Assembly: GCA_020852815.1 (NCBI GenBank)
Contig: JADZAN010000047.1
Coordinates: forward strand, 62,001 to 126,000
DNA: 64,000 nucleotides
Reading direction: 5' to 3'
From: Gemmatimonadaceae bacterium
GTDB lineage: Bacteria; Gemmatimonadota; Gemmatimonadetes; Gemmatimonadales; Gemmatimonadaceae
In this document: positions 12,560-20,586 of the stretch, one piece after another
How the letters are laid out: the number at the start of each line of letters is the position of its first letter
Numbering within the stretch: the stretch's first letter is position 1
Position numbers and translations under genes: made by a program
Notes under the pieces: generated by a model
Seen by the model: the letters and a program-made list of their open reading frames with translations, nothing else
The model's database searches: none
What the model was told of the DNA's origin: nothing

Positions 12560-14290
12560 ATGATCCGTCGACTCGTGGTCCTCGTCGTTGCCGTCTGCGC
12601 GGTAGCCGCGGCGACCGCCCTCGTCGCGCGTCCCCGCGATGCGCAGCCGCCGCGCGCCGATCTCGTCTTCATCAACGGGCACGTCGTCACCGTCGACTCG
12701 CAGCGCCCCGAGGCGCAGGCGGTTGCGGTGCGCGGTGACCGCATCGTCGCGGTGGGAACCACGGATGCCATCCGCCGTTTGGCGGGGCCCGGGACGCGCA
12801 CCATCGATCTCGGCGGGCGCCTCCTCATTCCCGGGTTCATCGAGGGGCACGGGCACTACCTGGGGCTTGGCGAGTCGAAGCTCGTCCTCGACCTCACCAC
12901 GGCGCGCAACTGGGACGACATCGTGGCGATGGTGGGCGCCGCGGCGAGGGAGGCGCGCGCCGGGGAGTGGATCGTCGGCCGCGGGTGGCACCAGGAGAAG
13001 TGGGATCGCGTGCCGCAGCCCAACGTGGAAGGGGTGCCGCTGCATGCGTCGCTCGATCGCGTGAGCGCCGATCATCCGGTCCTGCTCACGCACGCCAGCG
13101 GGCACGCCGCGTTCGCCAACGCCCGGGCGTTGCAGCTGGCAGGCGTCACGCGCGACACCCCGAACCCGGACGGCGGCGAGTTCGTGAAGGACGCCGCGGG
13201 CGAGCCGACGGGGTTCCTGAAGGAGACGGCGCAGCGCATCGTTGGTGCCGCCCGCACGCGCGACGACCGCTTGTCGCCGGCCGACCGGGCGGCGCGCTTC
13301 CGTCGCGTGGTGCAGCTGGCGGGCGAGGAGGCGCTGCGGCAGGGCGTCACTACCTTCCATGACGCCGGCGCCGACTTTGCCACCATCGACGCCTACCGCC
13401 AACTCGCCGACGAGGGGAAGCTCCCCGTACGCCTGTACGTCATGGTGCGCCGCGAGAGCAACGCGCGGATGGACTCGCTCCTTCCCCGCTATCGCCTGCT
13501 GGGCTATGGCAACCACTACCTCACCGTGCGGTCCATCAAGCGCCAGATCGACGGCGCCCTCGGACCGCGCGGTGCCTGGCTGCTCGAGCCGTACGCCGAC
13601 CTCCCGACCTCGAGCGGGCTTGCCCTCGAGAGCCCGGCCGACATCGAGGAAACCGCGCGCGTGGCCATCAAGCACGGCTTCCAGGTGAACACGCACGCCA
13701 TCGGCGACCGCGCCAACCGTGAGGTGCTCGACATCTACGAGCGCACGTTCAGGGCAAATCCCGACAAGCGCGACCTGCGCTGGCGCGACGAACACTCGCA
13801 GCACATCGACCCCGCCGATATCGCCCGCTTCCGGACGTTAGGGGTGATTGCCTCAATGCAGGGAATCCACACGATCTCGGACGGCCCGTGGGTCCCCCGG
13901 CGGCTTGGCGAGGAGCGTGCGCGCCGCACCTCCTACCTGTGGCGCGCCCTCTGGGACGCGGGGGTCATCGTCACCAACGGGACCGACGTCCCCGTCGAGA
14001 AGATCGATCCCATCCCCAGCTTCTGGGGGAGCGTCTCGCGCATCGTCGCCGACGGCTCAGTCTTCCTCCCCGAGCAACGCGTCACGCGCGCGCAGGGGCT
14101 GCAGGCCTACACGCTGAACAACGCCTACGCAGCCTTCGAGGAGCGGGACAAGGGGTCGATCACGGTGGGCAAGCTCGCCGACCTCGCCGTCCTCACCAAG
14201 GACATCATGACGATCCCCGAGCGCGAGATTCCCACGGCCCGCGTGGCGATGACGGTGCTGGGCGGAAAGGTGGTGTACGAGGCGAAGTGA
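12560..14290 (+). CDS. Exported amidohydrolase, YtcJ family
   Basis: 576 residues with a signal peptide (MIRRLVVLVVAVCAVAAATA) and likely periplasmic. Metal-dependent hydrolase fold: N-terminal beta-sandwich part (DLVFINGHVVTVDSQRPEAQ), the metal site GHGHYLGLGESK where the usual HxH is GHGH, the NTHAIGDRANREVLDIYE histidine, the RDEHSQHI segment, and NGTDVPVEKIDPI near the C-terminus with the expected aspartate. The family hydrolyses amide or formamide bonds in diverse compounds, and substrate cannot be predicted. It begins 21 bp after the second kinase and may be cotranscribed with it. Confidence 0.88.
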   Translation: MIRRLVVLVVAVCAVAAATALVARPRDAQPPRADLVFINGHVVTVDSQRPEAQAVAVRGDRIVAVGTTDAIRRLAGPGTRTIDLGGRLLIPGFIEGHGHYLGLGESKLVLDLTTARNWDDIVAMVGAAAREARAGEWIVGRGWHQEKWDRVPQPNVEGVPLHASLDRVSADHPVLLTHASGHAAFANARALQLAGVTRDTPNPDGGEFVKDAAGEPTGFLKETAQRIVGAARTRDDRLSPADRAARFRRVVQLAGEEALRQGVTTFHDAGADFATIDAYRQLADEGKLPVRLYVMVRRESNARMDSLLPRYRLLGYGNHYLTVRSIKRQIDGALGPRGAWLLEPYADLPTSSGLALESPADIEETARVAIKHGFQVNTHAIGDRANREVLDIYERTFRANPDKRDLRWRDEHSQHIDPADIARFRTLGVIASMQGIHTISDGPWVPRRLGEERARRTSYLWRALWDAGVIVTNGTDVPVEKIDPIPSFWGSVSRIVADGSVFLPEQRVTRAQGLQAYTLNNAYAAFEERDKGSITVGKLADLAVLTKDIMTIPEREIPTARVAMTVLGGKVVYEAK

Positions 14291-14324
14291 AACGAGGGCA
14301 GCGCGCCCGCGCCCGCCGACCTGC

Positions 14325-14879
14325 CTAACGCGGTAGTTCGCCGGGGACCCACCGCTCGCCGCCGAGCGCGTAACCCACGATCCCACCCACGACGCTGCCA
14401 ATCGCCAACCCCACCGGTGCGCCCTTCAGGAAGTCAGATGCCTTGGGGTTCACCTCGGGAAGCTGCCCGAAGCCGATCAGGAGCGCACCCGACAACCCGC
14501 CAATCAGGATCCCCTTGAGCGTCGCCTTGCGCGTGGTGCGCCCGGCGCTCACCTCGATCTGCTCGATTGCCGACGTCCGGACGCTCACGCGCCGATACGA
14601 CTCGACCAGCACCGGCCCCGTCTCGAAGCCGAGCCGACGGCGAACGCCGGCCGTGTCGAGCACCATCTCGCTGGCATCGAGCGAATCGACCCGACCCGTG
14701 AATCGCTCGCGGCGAATGGACGGCGCCAGGACGCGAACGCGCGTCCCCACGCTCACCGGCTGCGCCGCCACCGGCGACACGCGCTGTCCGTGCGCCGCGC
14801 GCGCATCGAGTGCCATTGCTCCGAGGACGAGCGTCATCGTGACGCCCGCGTGGCGGGCGCCCCGCAGGTAGTGCTTCAC
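14325..14879 (-). CDS. Small exported membrane protein with glycine-rich helices
   Basis: 184 residues from GTG 14879, which overlaps the stop of the TPR gene as GTGA. A signal-like N-terminus (GVTMTLVLGAMALDARAAHG) is followed by a small beta-rich region (VGTRVRVLAP to RTSAIEQIEV, about 40-110) and two glycine-zipper-like hydrophobic segments (LKGILIGGLSGALLIGFG and GLAIGSVVGGIVGYALGG). I do not recognise a named family; the order resembles small proteins whose folded domain precedes a glycine-zipper membrane anchor. It is the last gene of a coupled three-gene operon. Confidence 0.75.
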   Translation of the reverse strand: MKHYLRGARHAGVTMTLVLGAMALDARAAHGQRVSPVAAQPVSVGTRVRVLAPSIRRERFTGRVDSLDASEMVLDTAGVRRRLGFETGPVLVESYRRVSVRTSAIEQIEVSAGRTTRKATLKGILIGGLSGALLIGFGQLPEVNPKASDFLKGAPVGLAIGSVVGGIVGYALGGERWVPGELPR

Positions 14880-15199
14880 GCAGAATCCTCCAGGTCTTCG
14901 AGTCGCCCCGCCAGGTCGTGTGCCATGCCGGGGTGTCCAAACCGCTGCGCCGCGGCGATCCCCTGTCGCAGCGCCTCCCGTGCCTCGTCGTTCCTGCCTA
15001 ACGCCACGCACGCCTCGGCCAGCCGCCCGTAGGCATTCCCCTCGTCGTCGTGCGCGGCCAGGTAGGCGCGCAGCTCCACCGCGGCTTCCTCCCACAACCC
15101 CGCCTTGAGCAGTTCGTTCGCCAGGCCAAAACGCGCCAGGGCGTTGCCCGGGCTCCGGGCAACCATGGCGCGAAGGGCGTCGAGGCGAGGGGCAGTCAT
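14876..15199 (-). CDS. Short tetratricopeptide-repeat protein
   Basis: 107 residues from ATG 15199, which overlaps the hydrolase stop as ATGA; its own stop overlaps the next start as GTGA. About three TPR helices are visible, for example LARFGLANELLKAGLWEEAA and AYGRLAEACVALGRNDEARE. It has no signal peptide, so it is a cytosolic protein-protein interaction module, presumably acting with a neighbouring product. The overlapping junctions on both sides indicate coupled translation and a fixed stoichiometry. Confidence 0.85.
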   Translation of the reverse strand: MTAPRLDALRAMVARSPGNALARFGLANELLKAGLWEEAAVELRAYLAAHDDEGNAYGRLAEACVALGRNDEAREALRQGIAAAQRFGHPGMAHDLAGRLEDLEDSA

Positions 15200-16017
15200 C
15201 GGGAGAGCAGGGTAGTCAACGCCGCGGCGACACGCTCCGGCGCCTCCTCGGGCGTAAAGTGGCGGACATCGGGCACCACGTCGAGCGTGGCACCGCGAAT
15301 CGAGTCGGCCAGCCGCTGACCGATCGCTCGCGGGAGAAAAGGGTCCTCTCCTCCCCACACGATCGCCGTCGGGGCCACGATATCCTTCAACCGCGGTTCC
15401 AGCGCTTTGGTTTCCCCGGAGTCGAGCGCGGCCAGGTGCGAGACGAGCACATCGCGCCCCGGCTCCGATGCGAACGGGCGCACGTACTGCTCGATCGAAT
15501 GCGTCCCCCGCTCCGACGCGACGTAGCCCCGCAGCAGGTCGGCCCGCAACACCGAGAGAATCCACGTCGCCGGTAAGTGACGCGTGAGCGGCATGGTGGC
15601 CCTGACGAGCTTGACCTCGGTTCCAGGCCAGGCGCCGAAGGCGACCGAGTTGATCAGGCAGAGCCGGGCGACGCGGGTGGGATGGCGGATGGCTAGCGAC
15701 TGCGCGATCCCGCCGCCGATGTCGTGGCCGACGATGGTCGCGTAGTTGATCCCGAGCGCGTCCAGCAGCAGCACCACGCGCTCGGCGTGGGCGCGGAGCG
15801 AGAGGTCGGCGCCACCCGGCGGGTCGCTGCGCCCGTAGCCGAGCAGGTCCAGGACGACCACCCGGTGCCCCTTGGGGACGAGCGGAACTACATCGCCCCA
15901 CAGGTGGGACGACGTTGGGAAGCCGTGGATGAAGACGATCGGCTCACCAATGCCCCGTGAACCGGCGGCGTAGTAGTAGAGCCTGACTCCACCCACGTCG
16001 ACGAATTCACCGCGCAC
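15196..16017 (-). CDS. Alpha/beta-hydrolase, epoxide hydrolase / haloalkane dehalogenase-like
   Basis: 273 residues from GTG 16017. The oxyanion-hole motif is IHGFPTSSHLW, the nucleophile elbow is GHDIGGG, where an aspartate replaces the usual serine as in epoxide hydrolases and dehalogenases, the acid is in WGGEDPFLP, and the catalytic histidine is in DVRHFTPEE. An Asp nucleophile argues against an esterase. It is cytosolic, with no signal peptide. First gene of a minus-strand operon with the TPR and small membrane protein genes. Confidence 0.85.
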   Translation of the reverse strand: MRGEFVDVGGVRLYYYAAGSRGIGEPIVFIHGFPTSSHLWGDVVPLVPKGHRVVVLDLLGYGRSDPPGGADLSLRAHAERVVLLLDALGINYATIVGHDIGGGIAQSLAIRHPTRVARLCLINSVAFGAWPGTEVKLVRATMPLTRHLPATWILSVLRADLLRGYVASERGTHSIEQYVRPFASEPGRDVLVSHLAALDSGETKALEPRLKDIVAPTAIVWGGEDPFLPRAIGQRLADSIRGATLDVVPDVRHFTPEEAPERVAAALTTLLSR

Positions 16018-16464
16018 GTGAGGCGCGGTGCGACAGGTAGGCGGCGCGGGAGTTTCGCGACATGTGTGGCGGTACGGGCGGTGCGGCGGTGCAATCGCAA
16101 ATTGGGTGGCGTCCCCGAGCGTGACAAGCGCGGGCCGCTGAGGATGCCGAAATCGGCGCCGAACGTCGCCCGAACGGCGCGATCGGGCCCACGCGCGGAC
16201 CTGATGACGTCGCGCAGCGGCGCAGTTGGCCCCTGGCGGGTGCGATAGAAGGAGTCGCGCGGGGACTCACGCACGGATCCGATGGCCGGCGTCCCTCCTC
16301 ACGTCTTCCGGATCGTTCGGCGCGGGTTCGCGCCTGCATTTCATGCGTAGTCGCTTCACTGGCAATCGTTCCCCTCACCCCCCGACAGACGCGTCGCGCG
16401 CCCTGATGCATCGTCCAGCAGCCGGGGAAGACCTCGGCAGGCGCGACTCCAGCAAGGAGGAGTT
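16018..16464. other. Divergent intergenic region upstream of hsp20
   Basis: 447 bp without a convincing gene between the minus-strand hydrolase operon and hsp20. I found no inverted repeat of CIRCE type and no clear sigma-32-like promoter. The only clear signal is the Shine-Dalgarno GGAGGAG just ahead of hsp20 at about 16456-16462. Confidence 0.5.
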
Positions 16465-16956
16465 ATGACGAAGCTCCCGATGCCTCGCGCGACGCCGGTG
16501 TTCGTGAACGCGTTTCGCGAGATGGACGAGATGCAGAATCGGCTGCGCCGGTTCTGGAACCAGGGGCCGGCGAGCGACCTCTTCGCGACCGAGACGGTGG
16601 GGTGGGTCCCCCCCGTGGAGATCGTCGAGAAGCCCGACATGCTCCTGGTGACCGCGGAACTTCCGGGGATCGCACGCGAGCACATCGACGTGACGTTCGA
16701 GGACGACGTGCTCACCATCCGCGGCGAGAAGACAGAAGAGCGGAAGGAGGAGAAGGGGGAAGCGAAGGAGGAGGCGAAGTTTCACCTCTTCGAGCGCTTC
16801 TATGGCACCTTCGCCCGCTCGTTTGTCGTGCCGCGCACGATCGATCCCACCAGGATCACCGCGGAGTTCAAGGACGGTGTCCTCACGGTCAAGCTGCCCA
16901 AGAGCGCGGCGGCGATGGCGAAGGGACGCAAGATCGAGGTGAACGCGACCGGGTAG
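16465..16956 (+). CDS. Small heat-shock protein, Hsp20/alpha-crystallin family
   Basis: ATP-independent holdase that keeps unfolding proteins soluble. 163 residues; a strong Shine-Dalgarno precedes ATG 16465 by a few bases. The alpha-crystallin domain spans about 45-150: WVPPVEIVEKPDMLLVTAEL, IDVTFEDDVLTIRGEK, a charged Glu/Lys loop, then the conserved FERFYGTFARSFVVP and EFKDGVLTVKLPK. The C-terminal IXI motif, usually I/V-x-I/V, is probably KIEVNA. A hairpin terminator follows, so it is likely monocistronic. Confidence 0.93.
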   Translation: MTKLPMPRATPVFVNAFREMDEMQNRLRRFWNQGPASDLFATETVGWVPPVEIVEKPDMLLVTAELPGIAREHIDVTFEDDVLTIRGEKTEERKEEKGEAKEEAKFHLFERFYGTFARSFVVPRTIDPTRITAEFKDGVLTVKLPKSAAAMAKGRKIEVNATG

Positions 16957-16974
16957 CGAGCCTTCACTTCGACT

Positions 16975-17008
16975 CGGTGGGACGGCAGCTTTCGGGCCGT
17001 TCCCACCG
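16975..17008 (+). terminator. Hairpin after hsp20
   Basis: Arms 16975-16986 and 16996-17008 pair over 12 positions with one bulged base and a 9-nt loop; no T-tract. Confidence 0.5.
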
Positions 17009-17020
17009 GTCTGTGCGCGC

Positions 17021-17917
17021 GTGCTGCTCTCCCTCTTTCGCGGGCGTCTTGCGCCTGACGAGTTGTACCCGGCCGGCGAGCCGGTGCTGACTGCCCGCAT
17101 GCTGCAGCTGCCATGGGGGGAGGAGGTGCGCGTGGTGGAGGGGGGCGATGTGCAGGCGCCGCCGGTGCTCTTTCTCCACGGGTGGGGGGCGTCGGTCTAC
17201 TACTACCGCAAGATCCTGCCAGCGGTGGTGCAGGGCGGTTATCGCGTGATCGCGATGGACCTGCGGGGGCACGGCGGCTCCGACAAGCCGAGGGACGAGT
17301 CGCTGTACACCGCCGACGCGATGGCGGCGCACGTGGAAGCGGTGATCGACACCCTCGGCGTGGGGCGCCTGGCCGTGGTGGCGCATTCGTTAGGCGGTGG
17401 CGTCGCGCTCGACGTCGCGCGGCGTCAGGGCGCGCGCCTCACCTCGCTCATGCTCCTGGCGCCGGTGGGCCTGGCGAGCGTCCGCTTTCTCCTCCTCGCG
17501 CGCCTGGCCACCCCCGCGCCGGTGACGCCGCTGGTGCAGTACGCCGTGCCCCCGTGGACGATCCCGCTCGCCGTGCGGGCGATCAACGGCACGCTGGGCG
17601 ACTTCGCGATGCGAGACGTGGACGAGTACCGCGCGCCGACGCGCGACCCCGCTTTCGCCTGGGCCCTGCGCACGCTCCTGCACCGCTACCGGCTGGAGCC
17701 ACGCACGCCGGCGGAACTCGCAGCCGTCACGGCGCCGGTCCTCCTCATGCTGGGCGGGCAGGACCTCCTCGTGCGGGCGGGCGAATCCGCGGCACGGGTG
17801 CAAGAATTGCCCGGATGGCGCAGCTGCATCCTCCCGCGCGCGGGGCACGTCCTCGCCGAGGAAGTGCCCCAGACCGTGCTCGACGCGCTGCTCCCGCACC
17901 TGAACGTTGGTCGTTAG
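17021..17917 (+). CDS. Alpha/beta-hydrolase with serine nucleophile
   Basis: 298 residues from GTG 17021. The oxyanion region is LHGWGASVYYYRKILPA, the nucleophile elbow AHSLGGG, the acid GGQDLLVRAGE, and the histidine GHVLAEEVP, giving a complete Ser-Asp-His triad. It has no signal peptide. The family covers esterases, C-C hydrolases and proline iminopeptidase-like enzymes, and substrate cannot be assigned. It stands alone between hsp20 and the DEAD-box helicase; its stop codon lies in a CGTTAGG heptamer. Confidence 0.85.
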   Translation: MLLSLFRGRLAPDELYPAGEPVLTARMLQLPWGEEVRVVEGGDVQAPPVLFLHGWGASVYYYRKILPAVVQGGYRVIAMDLRGHGGSDKPRDESLYTADAMAAHVEAVIDTLGVGRLAVVAHSLGGGVALDVARRQGARLTSLMLLAPVGLASVRFLLLARLATPAPVTPLVQYAVPPWTIPLAVRAINGTLGDFAMRDVDEYRAPTRDPAFAWALRTLLHRYRLEPRTPAELAAVTAPVLLMLGGQDLLVRAGESAARVQELPGWRSCILPRAGHVLAEEVPQTVLDALLPHLNVGR

Positions 17918-17984
17918 GCGCTGGCGCCCGGGTCCCGTGCTCCCTTAGCTTGCGGCACTCGAGACGACATGGACAACAGGCGGA

Positions 17985-19331
17985 ATGAAGACCAAGCGCC
18001 CCGCGCCCAGGAAGCGTAAGGCCGCCCCTGCGGCCGCGGACCGTTCACACACGACGTCGGCGCACTCAGGGGCGCCCGCGCCCGGAGCGCCGCACCTCAC
18101 GACCGCGACACGCGACGCCGAGTCTGCCGATTCGCCGCAGCACGCTGAGCGCGCACAAGGGCTGCTGCCGGAGGCGCTCCCCGAGGAAGGCACGTCGTTC
18201 TCCGACCTCGGGCTGGCGGCGCCCATCCTGGAGGCCGTTGCGGCTGCCGGCTATCGCGCCCCGACCCCAATCCAGCGGGATGCCATCCCGGTGGCGATGC
18301 ACGGCCGCGACGTCATGGGGCTCGCGCAGACCGGCACCGGGAAGACCGCCGCCTTCACCCTCCCGATCATCCATCGCCTCGCGGGAGGAGAACGGCGGCT
18401 TCGCTGCCTGATCCTGACCCCGACGCGCGAGCTGTGCCAGCAAGTCGAGGAGAGCTTCCGGAAGTACGGCAAGTTCGCCAGGGTCGACGTTGCCCCCATT
18501 TACGGTGGCGTGGCCTACGAACCGCAGGAGAAGGCGCTGCGCGACGGCGTCGACGTGATCGTCGCCACGCCGGGACGTTTCATCGACCATATGGACCGGC
18601 GCAACGCCTCGCTCGAGCACCTCGAGATCCTCGTCCTCGATGAGGCGGACCGCATGCTCGACATGGGCTTCGCGCCGCAGATCTCGCGCATCGTGGGGGG
18701 CATCTCGCCCTATCGGCAGACGCTCCTGTTCAGCGCCACGATGCCGCCCGAAGTCGAGGCGCTGGCGCGCAAGTACCTCCGCCGCCCTGTAGTCGTGCAG
18801 GTCGGTCGCCGCTCGTCGGCGGCTAGCACGGTGCGCCACGCCGTCTACCCCGTACCGCGCGGGCGAAAGAAAGACCTCCTGGTCGAGCTGCTGCGCAGCC
18901 CGGCGATGGACTCGGTCCTCGTCTTCACGCGAACCAAGCACGGTGCAGACCACGTGGTGCGTGACCTGCACGCCGCCGGGATCGACGCCACGGCCATGCA
19001 TGCCGGCAAGACGCAGTCGCAACGCACCCAGGCGATCGAGAAGTTCAAGGGCGGCGACATCAAGGTCCTCGTCGCCACCGACATCGCGCAGCGCGGTCTC
19101 GACATCTCCGGCATCTCGCACGTCATCAACTTCGACGTCCCGGCGCAGGCCGAAGACTACGTGCACCGGATCGGCCGCACCGGACGCGCCGCATCGACGG
19201 GCGATGCCTTCACCTTCATGGCCCCCGACGAGATCGCGATGGTGCGCACCATCGAACGCGTCCTGGGGCAACCGATCGATCGAATCTCGATTCCAGGGTT
19301 CGACTTCGGGACGGTCGCTGCGACGAATTAG
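17985..19331 (+). CDS. DEAD-box RNA helicase, RhlE-like
   Basis: ATP-dependent RNA unwinding in ribosome assembly or mRNA turnover. 448 residues. A basic, Ala/Pro-rich extension (about 1-65) precedes the core: Q motif YRAPTPIQRDAIPVAM, motif I AQTGTGKT, motif Ia PTRELC, motif II DEAD, motif III SAT, and in the second RecA lobe FTRTKHGADHV, ATDIAQRGLDI and HRIGRTGRA. The C-terminus is short, with no RNA-binding tail, so specificity may lie in the N-terminal extension. A hairpin follows. Confidence 0.93.
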   Translation: MKTKRPAPRKRKAAPAAADRSHTTSAHSGAPAPGAPHLTTATRDAESADSPQHAERAQGLLPEALPEEGTSFSDLGLAAPILEAVAAAGYRAPTPIQRDAIPVAMHGRDVMGLAQTGTGKTAAFTLPIIHRLAGGERRLRCLILTPTRELCQQVEESFRKYGKFARVDVAPIYGGVAYEPQEKALRDGVDVIVATPGRFIDHMDRRNASLEHLEILVLDEADRMLDMGFAPQISRIVGGISPYRQTLLFSATMPPEVEALARKYLRRPVVVQVGRRSSAASTVRHAVYPVPRGRKKDLLVELLRSPAMDSVLVFTRTKHGADHVVRDLHAAGIDATAMHAGKTQSQRTQAIEKFKGGDIKVLVATDIAQRGLDISGISHVINFDVPAQAEDYVHRIGRTGRAASTGDAFTFMAPDEIAMVRTIERVLGQPIDRISIPGFDFGTVAATN

Positions 19332-19347
19332 GCTGCTCTCGCACTCG

Positions 19348-19374
19348 CGTGCCGGCGCGCCGACAGCCGGCGCG
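19348..19374. terminator. Hairpin between the helicase and pseudopilin genes
   Basis: Arms 19348-19356 and 19366-19374 form a 9-bp stem with one wobble and a 9-nt loop, between convergent genes. Confidence 0.45.
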
Positions 19375-19382
19375 CCCCTCAC

Positions 19383-19814
19383 TCACCGCTTCACGCGGCC
19401 GGCGCGCGATACCGTGACCGTCTCCGCCGCCGCGCCGCGCGCCACGATGAGTCGCGTATTGGCCGCGCCGTAACCCAGCCCAGTCGGATAGAAAGCGATC
19501 GAGTCTCGCGTCGTTGCCAGCGCGACGCGAAACAGCGAATCGAGTGGGATGCGAACGAGCGTGTCGCTCCCCGCATGCACCACGGTCCGGGCCTGCGTAG
19601 TATCGAATCGAACCGCGGTTCGGCGCTGCCAGCGCAGCGCCTGGTGTCGTGCATCGGCGAGCGCCGAGACGAGGAGCGACGTCGCGCCGTGCACCGCGGC
19701 GCGGTCACGCAACGCGGCGACGGTAGGGAGCGCCATGAGCGAGATGATGCCGATGAGCGCCCCCGCGATGGTGAGTTCGAGCAGGGTGAAGCCACGGCGA
19801 GCGGCCATGGACAT
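19383..19814 (-). CDS. Type II secretion / type IV pilus pseudopilin (GspH/FimT-like)
   Basis: 143 residues from ATG 19814; the longer open frame upstream runs into tandem repeats and is not used. The prepilin peptidase site is ARRG/FTLLELTIAGALIG, with the glycine before and phenylalanine after cleavage and Glu at +5, followed by the hydrophobic helix. The C-terminal domain is small and beta-rich, as in GspH/FimT minor pilins. No other pilus or secretion gene is nearby, so it is an orphan minor pilin. It is preceded by a 12-bp tandem repeat. Confidence 0.85.
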   Translation of the reverse strand: MSMAARRGFTLLELTIAGALIGIISLMALPTVAALRDRAAVHGATSLLVSALADARHQALRWQRRTAVRFDTTQARTVVHAGSDTLVRIPLDSLFRVALATTRDSIAFYPTGLGYGAANTRLIVARGAAAETVTVSRAGRVKR

Positions 19815-19875
19815 GGAGCGCAGGTTCTCGCGCGAGCGTTTCACGGGAATGGAGGTCGGTCGTTGACGATGTCGG

Positions 19876-19923
19876 GCATGCTGCCGTGCATGCTGCCGTG
19901 CATGCTGCCGTGCATGCTCTCGT
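19876..19923. repeat. 12-bp tandem repeat upstream of the pseudopilin gene
   Basis: Unit GCATGCTGCCGT, three exact copies and one diverged, at 19876-19923. It begins about 60 bp ahead of the pseudopilin start, outside the likely coding sequence. Each unit contains the palindrome GCATGC. Confidence 0.8.
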
Positions 19924-20088
19924 GCGCCGTGCCGCAGACGCTGCCGCACACGCGCGTTGCACATCATGCCGACGTCGCACGCATTCGTCCCAACCAAATC
20001 GTTGCGCTCTGTACCATTTTTCGGCGGCCACCCCCGCGGTCACGCGCACTGCCTTCCGCCGCGACGAGTCCGGGGCAATACTCCCCCC

Positions 20089-20406
20089 ATGAATCCCGTG
20101 CAACGCGCCGCGCGGTCACGCATTGCGAGAACGAGGCATGACGTTCGTCGGGGGTTCCCCGCCGTCCGTGCCGTCACCGTAGCTGTCGCCGTCAGCGTCA
20201 CCGCTCTCGCCGCGTGCGCCCCGCCCTCCAAGCAGGACATCGAGACCGCGCAGGCCATCGCGCAGCTCGGGGATGCGTACAACGACGTCCGCCTGACGCA
20301 GCAGGAGCTGCAGGACCAGATCGACTCGCTCAAGACCGTGGTCGCGCGACAGGATTCCGTGATCCGGTCGCTGGCGAATCTCGCTGGGGTCCCGGTCCCG
20401 CGGTAA
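20089..20406 (+). CDS. Small coiled-coil lipoprotein
   Basis: 105 residues from ATG 20089. A signal peptide ends in the lipobox LAAC (about residue 40), giving an acylated cysteine. The mature part is a single coiled coil rich in Gln/Asp (DIETAQAIAQLGDAYNDVRL onwards, about 45-95), similar in build to small Lpp-like or divisome-associated lipoproteins but not assignable to a family. A -10-like AATACT ends six bases before the ATG, with TTCCGC 17 bp further upstream; if used, the mRNA would be leaderless. It precedes pfkA by 180 bp. Confidence 0.7.
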   Translation: MNPVQRAARSRIARTRHDVRRGFPAVRAVTVAVAVSVTALAACAPPSKQDIETAQAIAQLGDAYNDVRLTQQELQDQIDSLKTVVARQDSVIRSLANLAGVPVPR

Positions 20407-20511
20407 TCCACGCCTCTCCGGCGGGCTGCGAACGGACTGTAATCGTTTACCTTTCCCCGCGCGCGCCGACACTCCACTTTCCGGTCAATCGCGAGACCAC
20501 TCGGCCGACCT

Positions 20512-20517
20512 TATAAG
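20512..20517 (+). promoter_or_regulatory. Candidate -10 element upstream of pfkA
   Basis: TATAAG at 20512-20517 is the best -10 match in this intergenic region; no convincing -35 is 16-18 bp upstream. Confidence 0.3.
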
Positions 20518-20586
20518 GATCGGCTGGCGTGCATCGCTCATTTCGTCACGTTACCCCCTCAGGTACCACTCCCTCACTTTCACGAG

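Noticed and set aside
10328-13804. Very long open frame (over 1,100 codons) antisense to the second kinase and the amidohydrolase
   Set aside because: GC-rich third-position bias makes long antisense frames; the translation is Arg/His-rich and has no domain, while the plus strand carries complete families.
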